Shown here one piece after another: positions 30,557-41,722 of a stretch of DNA of 64,000 nucleotides. Origin of the DNA: Pseudisothecium myosuroides (taxonomy: Eukaryota > Streptophyta > Bryopsida > Hypnales > Lembophyllaceae); contig OX637290.1 in assembly GCA_951799445.1 (NCBI GenBank), positions 4,590,501-4,654,500 of the forward strand, in the 5' to 3' direction. The stretch's first letter is position 1. Every line of letters starts with the position of its first letter. Under the pieces are notes generated by a model that was given only the letters and a program-made list of their open reading frames with translations, searched no databases and was not told the origin of the DNA. The translations under genes and the position numbers were made by a program.

Positions 30557-32864
30557 ATGGCGTCTTCGCACGCCATGCGCTTGGTCGTTTTCATGCTCTT
30601 GGTGACTGGTTTGTTCGCGCAGCAGGTGTGGCTTCGTTTTTGTCTTGGTTTGGAAGCTTGTTGGAAGTGGTGCCAGGTTAAGGAAGAGAGGAGCTGCTGG
30701 TGATCAATGCTGATTAGGGTTTAGGTTGGGGGACGAATTTCGCATGCTGTTCTATCTTCCTTAGAGCGTATGAGGCAGAGGTTTCGAGTGATTAGGTCTT
30801 ATGCTTTCGATTTTAGCGAAGGTGAGTTTTGCCATGGTTGTTTATTTTGGATCTGAACCGATCAGAGTGTTCGGGGTTTTGTTGACAGTTGGACAATGGT
30901 GACGAGGGAGCTGGCGCTGTTTCTGGAGACACCGACGCTGGATTTCGTCGGAATAAAGTACTATCTGATTTTCCTTTCCTTCCGAACCATCGTAGTTCAG
31001 GAAATGTGCTTATTCTAACACTCTGTTTTCTTAAATTTTATAAACAATTTGTGGATCTGTAGGTGAGTTGAGCTTTCTCTTTCAGAAGCAGTAGACTTAC
31101 CTGGTCTTCGAGTAGGTTTTGAATTTAGTGCGCAATGCTGGTCGTGGGAAGTAATGTAAAAGCGCTATCAACGGAAGGTAGCTATATTCAAACCAGGGCA
31201 ATGGATAGCGCCTGTAGCTAGTGCCACTGCTCAAGCTGACACGCTTGGGGTTTGAGTTTTTTGACTATGTAATTTGGATTTTATGTGATGGTAGGTTCCC
31301 ATAATGTGGTAACCCTAGTAGGTGATGATGAGATGGTTTGAGTTAAATTTTTGATGAAGCGATTAATTCATATCGGTTTACGTTGGGTCCTTTGCAGCTC
31401 ATAATGAACAAGAAGGATGTGTTTCCCAAGCGAGCAATTTTTGAGAAAGATGAAGCTGGTAATGAGGTCGCGATAGCATCTAGCGGGGAAGGGTTTACGG
31501 ATGCGACTTTTTCAAGTTTGTCCATGATCCTAGTCAGTGAGGTATTTATCAGTGCGAATGTTATCATCTAATCCCTCATTTTTTGCTGCTGCCGGAGGGC
31601 TCACGGCTCTGTTTCTATCCGAATGTTGTGCTGTCTTTTTCCCTCATTCCTTAGCCGTGTTGTCTCGATTGATCTACATGTAACATTTCCCATTTATTTG
31701 CCAGATCGGCGATGAGACTTTCATTATTGCTGCCTTGATGGCAATGAGACATCCCCGATCCATTGTACTGTCTGGAGCACTATCAGCTCTTATCATCATG
31801 ACTGTGAGTGCTCGGAATCCCATCTTGCTGTGTAGAATGTTATTGGATGTACTGTTGTCTGAATTTTGAAGAATTACTTGGATTGATTTTCATTGTGAAC
31901 CCTAGTAATGGCTTCAAGAATGACCACAGCCAGACGAATCATCTATACTGTAGAACCCTACGAATTTGAATTACGGCTGAACATTCACATGTTGCTGTAG
32001 AGATCCTTGAGGTGTCACTTGCATACAATGCACTCACTTTCATTTTCGATCGTAACACAACGCAGGTTTTGTCAACTGGACTCGGTGTAATAGTGCCCAA
32101 TTTGATATCTCAAAAGCTTATCAACAAACTCGCAACAGGTTTCTAGCCCTCCTGGTTTTTCCTACTGCTTTGAATGATTTCTGACAACGTAGAACCGTGT
32201 TGGTTGTATTGAAAGGGTCTTAGGTCTGAGTTTCACTAATGTGGATGGGGGACCTGTTCGTAGTGTTAATAAGAAATAGCATTTCGGATGGAAAAGCTGA
32301 GTTCTCTCCTCTACCATTTGTAACGTTTGTTGATAAGTTTAGTGTTGACATTGATGAGTGATATACTTCTCACTTGTTTTGAACGATGGTGACAGGACTC
32401 TACACCTTTTTTGGACTTCGGCTGCTTTATATTGCATGGAAGTCTGATGCCCACAGCACTCCGCAGAAGGAGCTTGAAGAAGTGAGTAATGTCCATAGTT
32501 GTTGTCCTTGCTCAAGTTGACATGGAATGACATGGCATAGTGGAAGTCTCAATTGATTCTGCCTAGAAACATTTTTTTCTGATCTCTTCCTATTGACTTT
32601 GTTACAGGTTGAAGAAAAGCTGGAAGGAGGGGTACAAAAGAAAAATATAGTTCGTCGCATTTTTTCTCGCTTCTGTACACCGATATTTCTTGAGGTATGT
32701 ATTTATTGTCAAGGTTTGCCTTTTCCTTATAACCACTAATGAAAGGCGTTGCATTCACCGTGATATTATGTGTAGTACTTCCAAATTCTAAATGTCGTTG
32801 TGGTGGACTTGTGCAGTCCTTCATCTTGACCTTCTTAGCAGAGTATGTGGATAGATGTTGCTGA
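30557..32864 (+). CDS. GDT1/TMEM165-family (UPF0016) transporter, C-terminally truncated
   Basis: Eight exons, in phase: 30557-30625, 30889-30957, 31398-31541, 31705-31803, 32066-32138, 32396-32481, 32608-32694, 32817-32864. The product is 224 aa. The first exon encodes a signal peptide (ending LLVTGLFAQQ). The first family motif is intact: SEIGDETFIIAALMAMRHP, the E-x-G-D-E-T form typical of the plant Golgi GDT1-like group. It is followed by ILSTGLG-like and FFGLRLLYIAW helices and an EELEEVEEKLE loop. The second half should begin TFLAEWGDRSQ; here it reads TFLAEYVDRCC and stops. Family members are Mn2+/Ca2+ transporters built from two homologous halves, each with E-x-G-D. Losing the second half should abolish transport. 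A donor-like GTATGT overlaps the break (AGA|GTATGTGG), but no exon with the missing half was found downstream to 34160. Confidence 0.8.
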
Positions 32865-33335
32865 ATCAGAAGCATTAACTTGTAGGGGAGCTAACGAAAT
32901 TTGTGCATTGCTTTCTTCAATCCCTGTGCATCACATCCTCCGATCTCAGTGAATTACATCTTCCAAAATCTGTGAATTGCATAGCTTTCTCCAAACTCTG
33001 TGAACTGCATAGCACTCACTGAACTCTGTGAATTACTTCGTCCTACCTCAGTGAATAGGGCTCTTGCATTCTTGAATCTACAGTCAATGTCCAGTATAGA
33101 ATAGAATACACTAGGAATGGAATTTGGACATAAAACGACATTTTTCCAACTTCCATCGACTCAAAAGACAATTTCCATTTCGGATTTCTCCCGAGCTCTG
33201 TGCATCACATCCTTCGGTCTTTGTGAATTGCTGCTTCCAACCTCGGTAGAATATATGCATTCTCCAATTTCCGTAATGCGTAAGTTTACCCCAGAATTCA
33301 TAGCACGCACTGAATCGTTGATGATGTTGTGCAGG
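32865..33335. repeat. Minisatellite-like CTCTGTGAATTGCAT repeats
   Basis: From about 32915 to 33255 the words TCTGTGAATTGCAT, CTCAGTGAATTACAT and CTCTGTGCATCACATCC recur every 30-40 bp in diverged form, interleaved with TTTCTCCAA or CTTCCAA. This array lies exactly where the second half of the GDT1-like gene is expected. Confidence 0.5.
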
Positions 33336-33514
33336 CGATGTTCACTATCCCAATGAACCTGGCAGCGTTGGTGCAACATTGCGAGTGGCGACTATCCCCT
33401 GAAGAGATCGACAGCATGAATAAGAACATTGAAGACGTCGTCTACTTGACCACACACAAGCTCTCCGCTCTCACTTGCGTCGCCACTCCTCGAGTTTCGA
33501 ACAGATTACCCTGA
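33336..33514 (+). CDS. Orphan exon-like ORF downstream of the truncated transporter
   Basis: An acceptor (GTTGTGCAG) ends at 33335 and is followed by 59 codons to TGA at 33512-33514. The peptide contains EWRLSPEEIDSMNKNIEDVV, which looks like real coding sequence. It is not part of the GDT1 family and I do not recognise it. It could join directly to transporter exon 7 (both phase 0) but not to exon 8 through the GTATGT donor, because the phases clash. It may be the last exon of a chimeric gene or a fragment of another gene. Confidence 0.35.
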
Positions 33515-34163
33515 TGATCGAATTACTCATATTTTAGTTTGCTCTTGAATCGATTGATCGTATGTACTTTCGGACCTTGTCCTTGTATCTAGGAGTTAGT
33601 GGGATGATGAGCGTGACTACAATCAGTTGTAATTTGAGAGCTAGCTGCAGTATAGAATAGATGAGCACTGGATAATCTGGAGCTCTGATAGCTCACGGAT
33701 GTGCACGTTGCATTGAATGTGACGGATTTGTATTTTTATAGGCAGCACCGTTTTTTTGTTTCTCGAAGCAATTCTGTTCAGTTTCGTGCACAAAGTTTGC
33801 TATTTAGGTTCGTGTTTGTGAGCTATTGTGTGAGTGGCAATGTGAAGCTTTATAGCATTAGAAGAAATTCCATAGCCTTGAGACTGCTGGAGAGTTTTGA
33901 TGATGTACTACTAATGAGCCTAGCCCTCATAGTTGCAGGGCACCTCTCTTGCCCTCACCCAGTGAACCCCAACCTAAAAATTTTGCCCTTCAATCACATA
34001 TTAGCAAAGAATTTGCCTTCTGAACATCAATAATTTTTGCCTTCTCCAGGTTCTACTCAATAGAAATCTAGATTCAAGCATTGAAAGTATACAATTCATT
34101 GAGTATGGTCGAATCTGCTGTATGGTCCCTTTGATGCATTGTTGCCGTGAAGCCCAAGTCATT
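33515..34163. other. Intergenic, nothing recognised
   Basis: If the exon at 33336 is real this begins with its 3' UTR. A 110-codon plus-strand frame (33701-34033) lacks any recognisable feature. Confidence 0.4.
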
Positions 34164-35096
34164 TTAACCCCTAAAGGACCATTGTCCCCTCGGGGGACAA
34201 ATGCGTTTTTGGGCAGGTACCTATGGGCTGAAATTTTCTCCTGATTTTTTGAAACTTTTTTTGGAGGTAGAAAAGATGATTAGCTTCATGGGAATATAAT
34301 TTTTTTCACAATCGGTGCCCGGGAAAAAAAGTTATGACCAAATAAGCTCAAAATAGGGGACGGGGGGCAGCAAAAAAAATTTTGCAAATTTTTTTTTTTG
34401 AATTTTTGAATTTTTTTTTCTCATAGATTATATTTTTGTCTATCTGGGAAGCTTTAATTCATTTCATTTGGATTTTTTATGAGGAAGTTATGGACATTCT
34501 TGTTTTGCGGGCAGTTAGAGCATCTTCTTGAAAAAAATAACTCATAGGATTCATTTCTGAATGCAATTTTTCAAATTTTTCAAATTTTTTTTTTTTGCAT
34601 GGTTTAGCTTACATACTAGAACAATCTCACCATTGGGATTAGTGCATTTTAATTCCATCTAAAATATATGAATATTTTAGATTTTCCTTCTATCTTGTAC
34701 CTACTTCTACTTAACAATTTTTTTAAGAATGAAAATTGAATTTTTTTTAATTTCTTTTTTTTTACTAGACTCTCAACTCAATTTTACACTATAATCATTT
34801 AAAGCTCAATATTTTTAGTGCAAAAATTTTAAGTTAAAAATGTTCAAAGTCAAAAATTCCAGTCCCGCAATGTGCTGAAAAACTTGTTTTTTCCACTTTA
34901 AACATAAATATCTTGCAATCGGTGCGGTCAAAAATTTTGAAATTTTTTCTACACACTCTCATACTAGTTAGGTGTAAGATCCTACGGTTAGATGTGAGAA
35001 AAAAAACAATTTAAATTTTTTTCAACTCTTTGCTATAGAAATGGCAGTTTTCAGTGTTTTTTGGCAAAAAAAAGGCCTCGGTCCTTTAGGGGTTAA
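34164..35096. mobile_element. TTAA-flanked piggyBac-like element (copy B)
   Basis: Bounded by TTAA at 34164-34167 and 35093-35096. Both ends read CCCCTAAAGGACC inwards, identical to copy A for 13 bases. Unlike copy A the arms diverge soon after the tips, so it is not a full fold-back. The 933 bp are AT-rich, with several poly-T runs and no coding frame. It is a second, independent non-autonomous member of the family. Confidence 0.75.
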
Positions 35097-36523
35097 ACAG
35101 CACAAGCTTTAAACCCTAATGACTATGGCGGCAACATTTTAAGTTGCTTTGTTTCTTTGCAAATTCAATTGCGTTTTTAGAGATGGTGGTAGTTCTGATG
35201 CAGAATCTAATTTAGAGAGGGCGACAGTTCTGATGGGGAAACTTGTAAATATCAAATGGAAACGGTAAATACTCCGTACCATTTTAGATATTTTTTTGTA
35301 TGATTTTGTAGATGATTCTTTGGGGCCCACACGTCTTGTTACAACTCTAATAAATTATTCAACTTTTAGCCTACTCCCCCTTTTTTCTGAAATTAAATTA
35401 GTTATTACAGAGTTTCTTTTTTCATAGAGGTACATAGTACATCTAGATTTCACTTGGACCAACTTTTCAAAATTCAATGTGAGACCCTAAACAAACAACC
35501 GAGCAAACAATATCTTCATGTTTGCCAACAACGTTGAGAGGTTAGAGCTATTCTTCTTTCTAAACCCTAAAATCAAAGTAAAAGCTAGAAAAAAGTTAGA
35601 GTAAATTGCAAGAATTGCAAGAAACACCAGTGCTAGAACATTGTCACAAAAGGAGTGCCAAAGCATCCTTTTGCGATAATTTTTGAAGCATGACTTGCAT
35701 GAACTTGAAATTTTTAATGGAAATGCCTCTTTTGAGTGTCATCATCTCATATTTTTCAAAAAAAATTCAAAAATCATTTTACATTTAAAAATCAATTAAA
35801 CTAATATGTCATGTTTTGAGTTTGAAGGGTTTATAGTACTATGGAGTCCTCAAATTTAATGATCTAGAGCTGAAATTTCTATGGTATATTATAATAGTAG
35901 GAATTCATGTGTCTACCAAGGGACATTTAAAAATATTTATTTTATATTGTCTACATCCATGCAAAGAGGGCTCCCTTGCGCACACAATTTTGAATATTGA
36001 AGATGGTTTCAAGATCATTATTTTGTTGAAATCTCTTTACCATAAAGTCTTCCCAAACAAAAAAATTTAGTTTCTTCAAAAATTATTTTTGCTATTTTCT
36101 ACAAATTAAAATGTCAAAGGATGTATTGTCTTGAAATTTTTAGATCACTCTTTTTCATGAATAACTTTTGGCCTAGATTTTTTTTTGGTCTAAAATTTTA
36201 GTGATGTACTATTTTTAGTGTTAAACTAATTATCTTCATTTTACTTATTTTTAAAAATTTGTATGCAAAAGCATATATAACAGGGAGTACTAGCCAAAAT
36301 GGAACAAAAAAAGCCAATCATTCTTGCAACAACTCCAAAAACTAGGTGAAAATTTGATCACAATAAAAACTAAATGAAGTTAGATAAAAAATAAAAGCTA
36401 AATGAAAGTTAGATCAAAAGTAAACGTTAAGTAGTTCTATAAAGTGAAGGCCTCTCATTTGCTTTCATTGCCTCGACTATTGTTGCTTTTCATTGAAATT
36501 GAAAAATAAAGTCAAATACAAAG
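35097..36523. other. AT-rich intergenic; possible TATA box before the kinase
   Basis: I see no gene. TATATAA at 36274-36280 lies about 245 bp before the kinase ATG and could be its TATA box. Confidence 0.35.
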
Positions 36524-37376
36524 ATGGACCTCTGTACAATAGGCAAGGAATTGGGGCGTGGCAAGTTTAGTACTACATTCTTATGCTCTGAAATTGCAAC
36601 ATGCCATAACTATGCATGCAAATGCTTATCAAAATACAATTACTTTTCAAATAAAGGATATGAAAAATTACTCCAAAATGAAATTGACATTTTAAAGTCA
36701 ATCATTTTTAAGGAACATCCAAATATAGTTTCCATTAAAGAAGTTTTAAAAGATGATAGTGATGTATATATAGTGATGGAGCTTTGTGAAGGAGGGACAC
36801 TATTTGATCATTGTATTGCATGTGGTATATCTGAAGAACCAAAAGCTGCAAAAATGATCAAAGAAATTGTTTACGCTATTGAGATGTGCCATAGCTTGGG
36901 TATTATTTATAGAGACTTGAAGCCTCAAAATTTATTGTTTCAAATAAAAAAATATAGATTCACCACTCAAAGTTATTGATTTTGGATTTGCCCAATTCTT
37001 CAAGGATGGTGAAGTATTAACCGATATTGTTGGGAGTAAAGGCTATATGGCTCTTGAACTTATGGAGGACCACTATGGACTAAAACTAGACATTTGGAGT
37101 ATTGGTGTGATAATATATGTTCTCTTAGTTGGATCTTTACCTTTCAAGGCAAATACATGTGAAGAAATGTGCAAAAAGATCTTGGAAAAAAATGGGCAAT
37201 TTGATGCTGCTCCATGGCTAAAAATCTCAGAGGGTGCTAAAGATCTCATTCAAAGAATGTTAAAATATGATGTTAATGAACGTTTGAGTGCATCTAAGGT
37301 TTTGAAGCATCCTTGGATTGAAAAAATGTCAAGTAGTTCTAAAGAAAGAAGTTTACACGAAATTGTTTTTATTTAA
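36524..37376 (+). pseudogene. Intronless CDPK-like Ser/Thr kinase with one frameshift
   Basis: Two overlapping frames together make one kinase domain of about 284 aa. Frame 1 (36524-36979) has the Gly loop GKELGRGKFSTTFLC, ACK (catalytic Lys), MELCEGGTLFDH and YRDLKPQNLLF. Frame 2 covers SPLKVIDFGFAQFF (DFG), DIVGSKGYMALE, DIWSIGVIIYVLL and HPWIEKM, ending at 37376. The frames shift by one base at an A7 run, 36946-36952. The order and words match calcium-dependent protein kinases, but there are no EF hands and no introns, suggesting a retrocopy or a stand-alone kinase. Deviations: YRD for HRD, MALE for APE, and FS for FG in the loop. The rest of the frame is clean, so the break is recent or a sequencing error in the homopolymer. 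Confidence 0.75.
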
Positions 37377-39668
37377 TGGATAAATCAATTCTTTATAAAT
37401 GTATAAATATTTTTTATTTGTCAAAATGCATTCATTCAATGAAAAAAGTGATATTTTTCTACCATTATTCATATAAAAATATTGTCCCAATATTCTTACT
37501 TATGTTAGAGAAAGAAATCTTTTCTTTTGCTTGTTGAATTGAACAACCAAAGCTTCGTGGTTAGCAACAATTTTTTTTTGTAAAACAAGACAAATATTAT
37601 GGTAAGATTGTGCATTTTTTGTTATAGTAGGCTAATTTATATTTTAATTTTATATTTGTAAGGTCAACAATGTATACAATTTTCAAATGGATGACATGAA
37701 AAGAGCATCAACTCCCATTGTTTTTTTTTCAATTCTAATTTTTTTATCTCTAATTTTACATGTTCAATAATTTGCAAAGCTAAATCAATGTCTTGGAAAT
37801 AGTCCATCCTAACATCTTTAGATTTTAGGCTCAATTATGTGGGCTTGCTTAGTAAAATTTATTGGTATTACCAAATAGATTTTGGAACAATGCAAGACTA
37901 CTATAGTAGAAGTTGTAGAAGCTTGAGTTGATTCCAATAAGAATGTAACAAAAATTGGACCTATTGCTATAATTATATTGGTGTATCTTGTAGGAAGTCA
38001 TCCTTGTATAGGTAACTATCTCAAATTTTGGCTCAATTGTATATAATCTTGGGAAAAGTAGTCAAGCACATTTATGTGGTCTTCAAAATTGAGGTGCATT
38101 TTTATCAACATCCTTGTTGTCTAAACCCCATTTTGTCTCCAAATTGGATGATAATTAGTATGAAGTGGTGTCAATACTAGGTCTCTAATAAGTGAGGGAG
38201 TGATGCTAAGGCATCTCCATTCCACTCACGCAAACTTTCATACTACTTACGTGGATAAGACTTTGGCAGACATTATGTAGTGCATCCCAATCATTGATTT
38301 CAAGTATTAGATATCAAGTGTATTTATTTTAGTCTTAGTGCAATAATCAACATTCTGTATGTGGTCAAAGAATATGAAATTTTCCCATTTTGCCTTGCAT
38401 GATGGCCCATCTCAAAGGTGACTAGAGTCACCAACTTGCATAACTCCACATTAAATCACGTCAGTATGGAATGTCCAATCCCTCAATGAAATTTTTTTTT
38501 TTGATAGCCATTAGTGCAAGAATCTCTTGCATGGTATAGTTGCAATTGCATTTATTGCATGATGAATTTATGTAGATTCAAATAGGGTTCACATATTTAA
38601 TTGCGATTGATTGACTATTGATTTCACTGGATTTTGATTTTAGGACCAAACTATGTGATGCCGGTTTCAATGGCCTAGGGAGTTCCACTTTGAAAATTTA
38701 TAGAAATCACATGTTTTATTTTATTATTTTATTTTTAAATTTATGATCTTCAATCAATTGCTAATACTATGAAATATTTTTCTAGAAAAAGGTGCCTCCA
38801 ACTATGTTGTATTGTTTATTTTGACGTTTTTGTATGTTTTCACCTTAGTAGGTTTTACACATGTTGGTCAAAAACTATTAAAAGTAATAAAAATGGATTA
38901 GACTTATTAATATTCTTGACATTTTATTAAATCAATATATAGAATTTGGTAAGTCACTTTTTCTATGAGTATCTCACACATCATGACAAGTCACATATAG
39001 TTTGATTGGAAAAGAGAAAGCAAGTGATTTATAAAAGTGGGAAGGTAGGTCCATGAACAACAATTGAGGTGGGATGTATAAATTAGGACATAAAAGAGCT
39101 CAACTGCTCATAGTCATCAAATGCACTAAATGATTTTATAACTACACTTCAAACCTCAATTAAGAATACTATAAGAACTTTTTTCAAAATTTAATAAACT
39201 TGTAAAATATGATAAATAAAGTTTATTTTGAGCTCCAAATTTTTTGGTGTGATTTGGAGCCTCCATTCAAAAATTATGGGACAAAGTTTAAGGGAAGAAC
39301 ATTGTCATACATTGTCTATTCACTTGTCCATAACATTCTATCGTATTAGGACTCCAAATCACAATCGGGTGTCTTTAGGTGAAGCTCAATTTTATTTTCC
39401 ACTTTTTCTAAGCATACCACAATTTAAAAAAAAAATTGCTTTACTATACTTAAATGATGTCTGACATTACACTATAAACATAGTTATTGCATTTTTCTTT
39501 GAGTGGTCAAGCTCCTATCTTGATTCAATATCCCATATCCTTTGAGGTTTGATGAAGAACAATGAACTTCACTTTAATAATAGCCTCTCCACCCTTTTCT
39601 TATAGCATGTCAAGATAATAAGCCTTTCCAAAAAAATCAACACTATTTTTTAAAATTTTGGCCTATCA
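37377..39668. other. AT-rich intergenic with one dispersed repeat copy
   Basis: There is no gene. The segment around 38640-38830 (TAGGGAGTTCCACTTTGAAA, then GTGCCTCCAACTATG) is a diverged copy of about 62760-62945, part of the TTAA-flanked element there. Its ends are not preserved here. Confidence 0.45.
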
Positions 39669-39751
39669 CATTAGGAAAAAAATGAGCCCTGCAAGGAGCT
39701 GCGAGTTCCGGATAGCAAGGGAACGGCTGGGAACGCAAGCCAAAAAAAAAA

Positions 39752-39784
<33 letters not shown>

Positions 39785-40173
39785 TTCCGGCCAGCTAATT
39801 GCAGGGTCAAAACAGCACAGGACTGTTCAGTTAAATTATTAAAAAATATTTTAAAAATTAGATATTAAAAAAATACAAAATTACAGAATTTTCAGATTTG
39901 ACATGGCATGAATGGTGCCATGTCAGATTGCTATTTCTGAAATTTTATTATTTAATTATTATTTAATTATTAAAATAATATTTAGTTTTTTAAAATTATT
40001 TTTTAAAATTTAAAATTAAATTATTATTTTTTAAATTTTTAAATTTTATTGTGGCCACTATTCATCAATGATGATGAATAGTGGCCATTGTCCCTCAAAG
40101 GGGCTGTGAGTTCTATTGAAGGGAACTCTTCAAAGGGAAGCAGCCCCTTTGAGGACTCATTTTTTTCCTAATG
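39669..40173. mobile_element. MITE of the CATTAGG family, copy 2
   Basis: The left end CATTAGGAAAAAAATGAGCC is mirrored by the right end (reverse complement CATTAGGAAAAAAATGAGTC). The inside holds an A26 tract (39759-39784), a palindrome TGACATGGCA...TGCCATGTCA around 39899-39924, and a 16-bp stem TGGCCACTATTCATCA with its inverse around 40058-40091. It is non-coding and about 505 bp. Confidence 0.65.
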
Positions 40174-41618
40174 AACCTACTAGTTTGTCTACAGTAGTCA
40201 CATTGTTGAAGGATGGACAAAAATAATTTTTTCAATGTATTTAGGTGTACTTTATTTATTTCTTGTAGCTCCTATAGTAAGATTTTAAAGACATTCATAA
40301 TTCATTCAATGGATGACCTATTGTTGCCGCTTTGATTGTTTAAGTATTAGCAATCGCAATTGGGCTAGGATCTAGCAAGCTAGGATTGATATTGGATTTT
40401 CTTAAAGTACATATTACGTTTTGGGCCAACCTAAAGACATGATGAAATCTAATAACATAGCCATTGTGTGTGAAAATCCTAGTCATCAAGGAATTTTGAA
40501 TGAAAAATGCATGACTCAAGTTGGGACGCATATATAAATTATCTTTGTTACAACAAAATAATCAATTCTTACCTAAATAGGCCACTACTAATGTCCAAAT
40601 ACTATTTTTTTTGGTTTACAATTAGAATGTTGGCATAATAAATGATGAATTTTTATTTATTGATTTCACGTTCTAGGAGACTTGTAATTCATTAGAAGAT
40701 AAAATACAAAAGTAGACAAGTGAGCTAATCAGCTAAATAAGTAAGATACCATCTATAGAAGTAAATCTTTCCTTTGAATCAACTAAATAAGTAAGATACC
40801 ATCTATAGAAGTGAATCTCTCCTTTGAAACAATGAAATTTTGAAATTAGAATTTGAAGGTGATGAATATTGAATATTATGGTGTTTCTGGATTCATCTCC
40901 AAAATTGACGATTTGAGAAAAACCATTATAAACTACAATTTGGAAGAATATTTTGGAATTGGTATACAAATGAAAGCTGTAGATTTTGATTTTTAAATTC
41001 TATCCGTACGGTTAGATCTACTAATGCTATCACCAATCTTTTTCTATAAATTTTGAAAAGAAAATTTCAGAATTCCTTCTAAATTCAATTACAAGTAAAA
41101 TATTATCATTTTTTGAGTAAAACTTGTTGGAATGGATTTGAAATAAGGTTCTCTTCATGTGGTGATTTTTTGAAATTTTTGTGACCTTTACATCTTTGAC
41201 CTCATTTTTGCACATCTAATTTTGAACTAAAGTCAATGCAAATTGACCACTTGACATACTTCCACATTTGTAATTTTAGAAATATATATATTCTAGTAAC
41301 ACCAAATCCAACCGATGGATAGGACAACAACTTGATAAAGTATCACCAAAAATTAGGATGACTTTCATCCAAGCAGGAATGAGACAGAAACAAGGATCTG
41401 AATCTGTTCATTGTCCAGAAAATGGACGTCGGAGCGCTCCAGGGTTAAAACTAGAAGATATTTTTGCCCTCATTCATTGAAAAAATCAACAAATGTCTTT
41501 CCCTCTTAGATTTATTTATTTGTTTGTTTGTTTGTTTATTTGTTTATTTGTTTGTTTGTTTGTTTGTTTATTTAACTTGTTTTTGTTTACTAAAAATGTG
41601 GAAAAATTCTAACACTAG
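40174..41618. repeat. AT-rich intergenic with a 51-bp duplication, a TTAA-element relic and a TTTG microsatellite
   Basis: AAGTAAGATACCATCTATAG is present twice within a 51-bp direct duplication (about 40731-40830). About 40890-41448 is a diverged copy of 62990-63458. Its right tip, TTAACCCTGGAGCGCTCC on the reverse strand at 41448, resembles the end of the large element starting at 41723. A (TTTG)n/(TTTA)n microsatellite spans 41512-41575. There is no gene. Confidence 0.5.
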
Positions 41619-41722
41619 TAACACTAGTAGAAAAAGGGCTATAAATCACTGGTGTTAATGATTGCAAACCCAATCATTTAGAACACTTATGACTAATTAT
41701 GACTGAAGTTCAATTTTAGGGT

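Noticed and set aside
30557..31803. K-to-E change in the first GDT1 motif (EIGDET) as a loss-of-function mutation
   Set aside because: The plant Golgi-type GDT1-like group normally carries EIGDET, so it is the expected form.
39759..39784. A26 tract as the tail of a retrotransposon
   Set aside because: It lies inside a MITE with inverted CATTAGG tips and there is no reverse-transcriptase-derived sequence next to it.
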